A stretch of DNA of 6,936 nucleotides from Methylococcales bacterium (lineage in GTDB: Bacteria; Pseudomonadota; Gammaproteobacteria; Methylococcales; Methylomonadaceae), in NCBI GenBank assembly GCA_023146575.1, contig JAGLBU010000028.1:1-6936 (forward strand). Direction: 5' to 3'. A program made the position numbers and the translations under genes. Shown here one piece after another: positions 6,608-6,936 of the stretch. Each line of letters starts with the position of its first letter. The first letter of the stretch is position 1. The notes under the pieces are model-generated. The model did no database searches. It saw nothing but the letters and a program-made list of their open reading frames with translations, and was not told the DNA's origin.

Positions 6608-6936
6608 ATGCTTACCTTCCATATTATTTTTGTCGCCCTCTCATTAGCAAGTTTTATTCTACGAGTATTATTACTGCCATTAAAACCCTCGTTACTCAAA
6701 ACTAAGTTCTTTAAAATCACACCGCATATTATTGACACGGTTTTATTATTTAGTGGTTTAAGCTTAGTGATTCAAAACCAATGGATGGAAGGCGATTTTC
6801 GTTGGATTATCGCTAAATTTATCGCCTTGTTAATTTATATAGGCTTTGGGGTGATGGTCATGCGGATGACAGGCTTAAAACGCTGGCTAGCATTCATCGG
6901 CGCATTAAGCTTTTACGGGTATATTATTGCCATTGC
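6608..6936 (+). CDS. SirB2-family integral membrane protein, 3'-truncated by window edge
   Basis: An open frame from the ATG at 6608 stays open to the window end (109 complete codons plus two bases). The family is about 120-130 residues, so only the last dozen or so are missing. It has four hydrophobic segments near residues 3-23, 41-56, 67-84 and 92-109. The pattern matches SirB2 proteins: an N-terminal helix ending FILRVLLL, the ITPHIIDTVLLFSGLSL block (37-53), then AKFIALLIYIGFG (69-81). The name comes from a Salmonella invasion-regulation locus, but the molecular role is not established. It starts 34 bases after the ATPase stop with no terminator between, so it may be co-transcribed with the importer. 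No good ribosome binding site is visible; the start is placed by the alignment of the first helix. Confidence 0.85.
   Translation, partial: MLTFHIIFVALSLASFILRVLLLPLKPSLLKTKFFKITPHIIDTVLLFSGLSLVIQNQWMEGDFRWIIAKFIALLIYIGFGVMVMRMTGLKRWLAFIGALSFYGYIIAI

Overview
The window reads as chromosomal DNA from an AT-rich gammaproteobacterium. The reasons are a Pseudomonas-type, zinc-cysteine-free HemB, a PyrE that matches the enterobacterial enzyme from its first residues, and a SirB2-family membrane protein at the right edge. No close relative can be named from sequence alone. An environmental or host-associated gammaproteobacterium would fit, but that is inference. I see no insertion sequence, phage gene, CRISPR array, tRNA or rRNA.

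Layout, left to right. The 3' two thirds of hemB (haem synthesis) ends at 630 and is followed by a palindromic terminator shared with a convergent small gene. That gene (679-867, minus strand) encodes an unrecognised 62-residue single-pass membrane protein with a strong ribosome binding site. A 427-base stretch without a convincing gene follows, ending in the likely pyrE promoter. pyrE (1295-1945, pyrimidine synthesis) is intact. A second AT-rich promoter with an extended -10 leads to a large soluble dynamin-like GTPase (2059-3999), which has an unusual P-loop and a long insertion between its G2 and G3 motifs.

The right half is a compact ABC importer operon. It has a secreted substrate-binding protein (4092-5063), a permease (5081-5836) and an ATPase (from 5833) that overlaps the permease stop codon as ATGA. 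The three belong to the nitrate/sulfonate/taurine-type (NMT1/SsuABC-like) importers, but the substrate cannot be read from the sequence. The ATPase has LSLGM in place of the usual LSGGQ/LSGGM signature. A SirB2-family gene starts 34 bases after the ATPase and runs off the window.

Most of the window is housekeeping or ordinary transport. The items most worth a second look are the dynamin-like GTPase, the small membrane protein, the variant ABC signature, and the tiny reading frames that overlap the start codons of pyrE and the binding protein. I find no convincing evidence of a new multi-gene system.
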